This document shows positions 31,456 through 35,465 of a DNA stretch of 35,465 bases, piece by piece; position 1 is the stretch's first letter; each line of letters begins with the position of its first letter. The stretch covers positions 1 through 35,465 of the forward strand of contig CALWZU010000099.1 of the NCBI GenBank assembly GCA_944386095.1, given 5' to 3'. This DNA comes from an uncultured Clostridia bacterium (GTDB lineage: Bacteria > Bacillota > Clostridia > Peptostreptococcales > Anaerovoracaceae). The notes under the pieces are model-generated. The model ran no database searches, was not told the origin of the DNA, and saw nothing but the letters and a program-made list of their open reading frames with translations. The position numbers and the translations under genes were made by a program.

Positions 31456-34400
31456 ATGTTTGAAAAATTATCGGAAAAGCCAATCGCCCAGGTGCAAAAC
31501 CAGCAGGCTGACCAGTGGGACAGAGAAGACCTGCTGAAGCAGTGCATCGACAAAAGAGAGGGAAGCCCTTCCTTTCTGTTTTATGAAGGACCCCCTACGG
31601 CAAACGGAAGGCCGGGCATTCATCATGTGATGGCCAGGACCCTGAAGGATTCCGTGTGCCGCTATAAAACCATGAAAGGCTATCAGGTCAGACGGAAGGC
31701 GGGCTGGGACACCCATGGCCTTCCGGTGGAAATCGAAGTGGAAAAGCAGCTTCAGCTTTCCTGTAAGGCGGATATCGAGGAGTACGGAATCGACCGGTTT
31801 AACCGGAAATGCCGGGAATCGGTATTTACCTATGAAAAGCAATGGAGGGAAATGACCCGGCGGATGGGATATCTGATCGATCTGGAGCATCCCTACATTA
31901 CCCTGGACAACGACTATATCGAGTCTGTCTGGTGGATTTTGAACAGGTTCTTCCAGGAAGGCTTTATTTACGAAGGCTACAAGATCCTGCCCTACTGCCC
32001 CAGATGCGGAACCGGACTTGCTTCTCATGAGGTGGCTCTGGGCTATAAGGAAATCAAATCCAACACGGCGACAGTCAAGTTTAAAAGAAAGGACGCCCAG
32101 GAATACTTCCTTGCATGGACCACCACTCCCTGGACCCTGGTTTCCAACGCGGCCCTTACGGTAGGCCCGGATGTGGATTATATAAAGGCCCGCTTTGAGG
32201 GAGAGGTCTATTATGTGGCCAAGGCTCTGGCAGACAGGGTATTCAAGGGAGAATACGAGGTTCTGGAGCAGATGAAGGGAAAGGATCTGGAGTATCTGGA
32301 ATATGAGCAGCTGATGCCCTTCCTCAGGCCGGAGCCGGGCAAAAAGGCTTTCATCGTGACCACGGCGGATTATGTAACCATTGAAGACGGTACGGGCATC
32401 GTCCATACCGCTCCCGCCTTTGGCGAGGACGACTATAATACCGGCAGACGCTATGGGCTTACGGTCTTCAATCCTGTGGGCGAGGACGGGAAATACACCG
32501 ATTCTCCCTGGAAGGGCCGTTTTGTGATGGACTGCGATGTGGACATTATCAAATGGCTGGCGGCGGAGGGAAAGCTTTTCGCCAAGGAAAAGATGGCCCA
32601 CAATTATCCCCATTGCTGGAGATGCTCCACGCCTCTTCTGTATTACGCCAAGCCCAGCTGGTATATCGAAATGACAAAAATCAAGGAACGTTTGATAGAG
32701 CAGAACAACGCCGTCAACTGGTTCCCGGATTTTGTGGGAGAAAAGCGCTTTGGAAACTGGCTTGAAAACTTAAACGACTGGGCGATTTCCAGAAGCCGCT
32801 ATTGGGGTACGCCCCTGAATATCTGGCGCTGCGAATGCGGTCATCTGGAATCCGTGGGCTCCCGTAAGGAGCTGGTGGAAAAAGCCATCGAGGATATCGA
32901 CCAGAATATCGAGCTGCACCGTCCTTACGTAGACGATATTCATTTCACATGCCCGGTTTGCGGGAAAACCATGACCCGGGTGCCCGATGTGATCGACTGC
33001 TGGTTTGACAGCGGCTCCATGCCCTTCGCCCAGCAGCATTATCCCTTTGAAAACAGCGAGAGCTTTGATCGGGAAATGTTCCCGGCGGATTTTATCTGCG
33101 AGGGTATCGACCAGACCAGAGGCTGGTTTTATTCCCTTCTTGCCATTTCCTGTTTCGTAAAAGGCGTGGCGCCCTATAAAAACGTCCTGGTCAACGACCT
33201 GATTTTGGACAAGGAAGGAAAGAAAATGTCCAAATCAAAGGGAAACACCGTGGATCCCTTCGATCTGTTTGACAAATACGGCGCAGACGCCACCCGGTGG
33301 TACCTGCTGCAGGTTTCCCCTGCCTGGAGTCCCACCAAGTTTGACGAGGACGGTCTGATCGAGGTGCAGGGAAAGTTCTTCGGCACCTTGAAAAACGTCT
33401 ATAACTTCTTCGTGCTGTATGCCAATACGGATCAGCTGGATGTCAGAAGCCTTTTTGACACCTGGCAAAAGGAAGGAAGACCGGCTCTTGCCGAGCTGGA
33501 TCAGTGGATCCTGTCCAAGTTCAACCGCCTTGTGGCAGAGGTTACCCAGGAAATGGATCAGTACGATCATATGAGGGCCACAAGAAAAATTCAGCAGTTT
33601 GTGATCGAGGATCTGTCCAACTGGTATATCAGAAGGGCCAGAAGAAGATTCTATCAGGAGGGCATGAATCCCGACAAAACGGCGGTCTACTGCACCACCT
33701 ACGAGGTGCTTGTGGGCGTGACAAAGCTGATCGCCCCCTTCGCCCCCTTCCTTTCCGACGAGATGTATCTTAAGCTGGCGGGAGGAGATTCGGTGCACGT
33801 GCAGTATTATCCTCAGTGCCAGGAGGGGCTGATCAACGAAAAAACCGAAGAGAGAATGGATCTGGTGCGGGATCTTGTGGGACTTGGCCGGGGCGCCAGG
33901 GAAAAGGAAAAGCTCAAGGTCAGACAGCCCTTGAGAGAGATCCTGGTGGATGGAAAATATGAGAAGGTGATCGGAGATCTGACGGATCTGATCAAGGAAG
34001 AGCTGAATGTAAAAAAGGTGGTCTTTGAAAAGGATCTGGAAAAATACATGAATTTCAGCCTCAAGCCCAATTTCAAGACAGCCGGGCCGGTTCTGGGCAA
34101 GAAGGTGAAGGCGCTGGGCGCCGCTTTGGCATCCTGCGATCCGAAGGAGGCTGTCGCCTGTATGGAAGAGCAGGGGGCCATGAGTCTTTCTCTTGAGGGG
34201 GAAATGACGCAAATTCCGAAGGATCTGGTGGATGTGAGCATTTCCGCCAAGGAAGGCTTTGTGGTGGCTATGGAAAACAACCTGTTTACCATTTTGGATA
34301 CCACCCTGGATCAGGAGCTGATCCACGAGGGCCTTGCCAGGGAATTTGTTTCCAAGGTGCAGCAGATGAGAAAGGCAAAGGGCTTTGAAATGATGGATCA

Positions 34401-34566
34401 TATCGCCATAGCCTATCAGGCGGAGGAAGAGGTTTGCCAGGCTGTGGAAAAGTACAGAAAATACATTATGGAAGAAACCCTGGCGGAACGTCTGGAGCAG
34501 GGGGGCCAGGGAGAGGCCTACAAGCTCAACGGCCATGAAAGCCGGATCCAGGTAAGCAGGCTGTAA
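31456..34566 (+). CDS. ileS: Isoleucyl-tRNA synthetase, long IleS2 type
   Basis: A 1036-residue class I synthetase that charges tRNA-Ile. 'PPTANGRPGIHHVMART' holds the HIGH-like motif (54-57), 'KKMSKSKGN' the KMSKS loop (590-594), and the 'AWTTTPWTL' segment belongs to the editing domain. 'DWAISRSRYWGTPL' and 'DVIDCWFDSGSMPFA' are class-I core blocks. The length and N-terminus ('FEKLSEKPIAQVQNQQ') fit the eukaryote-like IleS2 group, known for low sensitivity to mupirocin. The ATG has AAAGGAGAG before it. Expression is controlled by the T-box. There is no terminator after it, so rlmN is probably co-transcribed. Confidence 0.97.
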   Translation: MFEKLSEKPIAQVQNQQADQWDREDLLKQCIDKREGSPSFLFYEGPPTANGRPGIHHVMARTLKDSVCRYKTMKGYQVRRKAGWDTHGLPVEIEVEKQLQLSCKADIEEYGIDRFNRKCRESVFTYEKQWREMTRRMGYLIDLEHPYITLDNDYIESVWWILNRFFQEGFIYEGYKILPYCPRCGTGLASHEVALGYKEIKSNTATVKFKRKDAQEYFLAWTTTPWTLVSNAALTVGPDVDYIKARFEGEVYYVAKALADRVFKGEYEVLEQMKGKDLEYLEYEQLMPFLRPEPGKKAFIVTTADYVTIEDGTGIVHTAPAFGEDDYNTGRRYGLTVFNPVGEDGKYTDSPWKGRFVMDCDVDIIKWLAAEGKLFAKEKMAHNYPHCWRCSTPLLYYAKPSWYIEMTKIKERLIEQNNAVNWFPDFVGEKRFGNWLENLNDWAISRSRYWGTPLNIWRCECGHLESVGSRKELVEKAIEDIDQNIELHRPYVDDIHFTCPVCGKTMTRVPDVIDCWFDSGSMPFAQQHYPFENSESFDREMFPADFICEGIDQTRGWFYSLLAISCFVKGVAPYKNVLVNDLILDKEGKKMSKSKGNTVDPFDLFDKYGADATRWYLLQVSPAWSPTKFDEDGLIEVQGKFFGTLKNVYNFFVLYANTDQLDVRSLFDTWQKEGRPALAELDQWILSKFNRLVAEVTQEMDQYDHMRATRKIQQFVIEDLSNWYIRRARRRFYQEGMNPDKTAVYCTTYEVLVGVTKLIAPFAPFLSDEMYLKLAGGDSVHVQYYPQCQEGLINEKTEERMDLVRDLVGLGRGAREKEKLKVRQPLREILVDGKYEKVIGDLTDLIKEELNVKKVVFEKDLEKYMNFSLKPNFKTAGPVLGKKVKALGAALASCDPKEAVACMEEQGAMSLSLEGEMTQIPKDLVDVSISAKEGFVVAMENNLFTILDTTLDQELIHEGLAREFVSKVQQMRKAKGFEMMDHIAIAYQAEEEVCQAVEKYRKYIMEETLAERLEQGGQGEAYKLNGHESRIQVSRL

Positions 34567-34615
34567 AAGGAAAGAAAAAAGCGCAGCTAGGCGCCGGGCA
34601 GGAGGTAGATGGCAG

Positions 34616-35465
34616 GTGGTAAGGCTCAAAAGCATGGATTTGGAGGCGTTGAAGGAATATTTGGCCGGACTGGGGCTGCCCCCTTACCGGGGAGAGCAGA
34701 TTTTCCGCTGGATGCACAGGGGCGTCAGTTCCTTTGAGGAAATGTCCGATCTGCCCCTTTCCCTGCGGGAAAAGCTGAAAGGGCAATGCACCCTGGAGGT
34801 GCTGCAAACGGAAACGGTGCAGATCTCCCGGCGGGACGGAACAAGAAAATATCTTTTTTCCCTGGAGGACGGCCAGAAGATCGAAAGCGTCCTGATGCGC
34901 TACCGCTACGGCAATACGGCCTGTATCTCTTCTCAGGCGGGATGCAGGATGGGCTGCGCCTTTTGCGCTTCAAAGGAAGGCGGGCTGATCCGTCAGCTGA
35001 CGGAGGGAGAAATGCTGGAACAGGTTTTGCGGATGAAAAGGGAATCGGGATTGGAGATCCAGCATGTGGTGGTGATGGGTACGGGAGAGCCCTTTGATAA
35101 TTACCGGAATTTAGTGGGATTTCTAAGGCTTTTGCACAACCCTTTAGGGCTGGGGATGAGCTATCGCAGTATGACGGTTTCCACCTGCGGCCTGATTCCC
35201 GGCATCGATGCTTTCGCCGGGGATATGCCCCAGGCGACTCTGGCCGTTTCTCTTCATGCCCCCCAGGAGACGCTGCGAAGCCGTCTGATGCCCATTAATC
35301 GGAAATATCCCCTGAAGGAGCTGATGGAGGCCTGCCGGCGTTATACGCAGCGTACCAATAAGCGGATCACCTTCGAATATGTGCTGATAGAGGGCGTGAA
35401 CGATTCCGGGCGGATGGCCGAAAGCCTGGCCCTTCTTTTGAAGGGAATGCTGTGCCATGTGAACC
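34616..35465 (+). CDS. rlmN: 23S rRNA/tRNA adenine-C2 methyltransferase, 5' part
   Basis: A radical-SAM enzyme that methylates A2503 of 23S rRNA (and A37 of some tRNAs). The gene continues past the right edge; about 283 residues are visible. The N-terminal 'VRLKSMDLEALKEYLAGLGL' and 'YRGEQIFRWMHRGVSSFEEM' match RlmN, the radical-SAM cluster is CRMGCAFC, and 'VVVMGTGEPFDNYRNL', 'VSTCGLIPGI' and 'AVSLHAPQETLRS' follow. I chose GTG at 34616 because family homology ('LKSM') extends before the ATG at 34634; GGAGG lies 10 bases upstream. An out-of-frame ATG at 34609 is even better placed. It is 49 bases after ileS. Confidence 0.93.
   Translation, partial: MVRLKSMDLEALKEYLAGLGLPPYRGEQIFRWMHRGVSSFEEMSDLPLSLREKLKGQCTLEVLQTETVQISRRDGTRKYLFSLEDGQKIESVLMRYRYGNTACISSQAGCRMGCAFCASKEGGLIRQLTEGEMLEQVLRMKRESGLEIQHVVVMGTGEPFDNYRNLVGFLRLLHNPLGLGMSYRSMTVSTCGLIPGIDAFAGDMPQATLAVSLHAPQETLRSRLMPINRKYPLKELMEACRRYTQRTNKRITFEYVLIEGVNDSGRMAESLALLLKGMLCHVN

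Noticed and set aside
33235-34635. A 466-codon minus-strand frame opposite ileS
   Set aside because: Antisense shadow of ileS, with no recognisable motif.
34609-34740. A 42-codon frame from the ATG at 34609
   Set aside because: No family match and fully overlaps rlmN; kept only as a possible translation effect, not as a gene.
1-35465. CRISPR arrays, insertion sequences, phage genes, tRNA or rRNA genes
   Set aside because: No repeat-spacer pattern, transposase, integrase or RNA gene signature was seen in either strand.

Overview
The window looks like the chromosome of a low-to-mid GC Gram-positive anaerobe of the class Clostridia. Supporting signs are AGGAGG-type ribosome binding sites, a T-box leader on ileS, the long IleS2-type isoleucyl-tRNA synthetase, RecX, a YerC/TrpR-like regulator, SLH (S-layer homology) surface proteins, lipoproteins, and the paired GGGtGRT and NifU-like genes. 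No phage, insertion sequence, CRISPR array, tRNA or rRNA was seen. The genus cannot be named from this sequence.

Left part (1-8242): the 3' end of a PH-domain protein, then a cold-shock protein gene (minus) whose leader holds a perfect 18-bp inverted repeat followed by a U tract. A good promoter then reads a tight three-gene operon of unknown function. It encodes (a) a 1617-residue fusion of an HD hydrolase domain, a long helical-repeat region, a NadD-like nucleotidyltransferase and a phosphoribosyltransferase-like domain; (b) a diverged lactate/malate-dehydrogenase-fold protein with the catalytic His kept and the partner Asp replaced; and (c) a flavodoxin-fold protein with a Cys cluster. This operon is the best candidate here for an undescribed system, possibly in nicotinamide or flavin nucleotide metabolism (inference).

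Middle part (8251-20713): a DEAD-box RNA helicase (minus) with an inverted repeat in its leader; a short glycosyltransferase-like fragment (minus); an SLH plus NHL-propeller surface protein; an XRE regulator with operator-like repeats; a DUF6612-like lipoprotein; a class I/II aminotransferase. Next come a frameshifted ferredoxin-type gene and a TIGR04076 gene, read divergently from a Crp/Fnr regulator with a shared palindrome. Then follow NAD synthetase plus a methylthioadenosine-type phosphorylase, and a second SLH protein.

Right part (20729-35465): a minus-strand operon of hotdog thioesterase, NifU-like scaffold, GGGtGRT protein and a small OB-like protein; pyruvate carboxylase (minus) with a strong promoter and long leader; a divergent operon of YerC-like regulator, phosphopantetheinyl transferase, EamA transporter and metallo-beta-lactamase-fold hydrolase with overlapping genes; a lipoprotein plus RecX; then promoter, isoleucine T-box (specifier ATC), ileS, and rlmN, which runs off the right edge.
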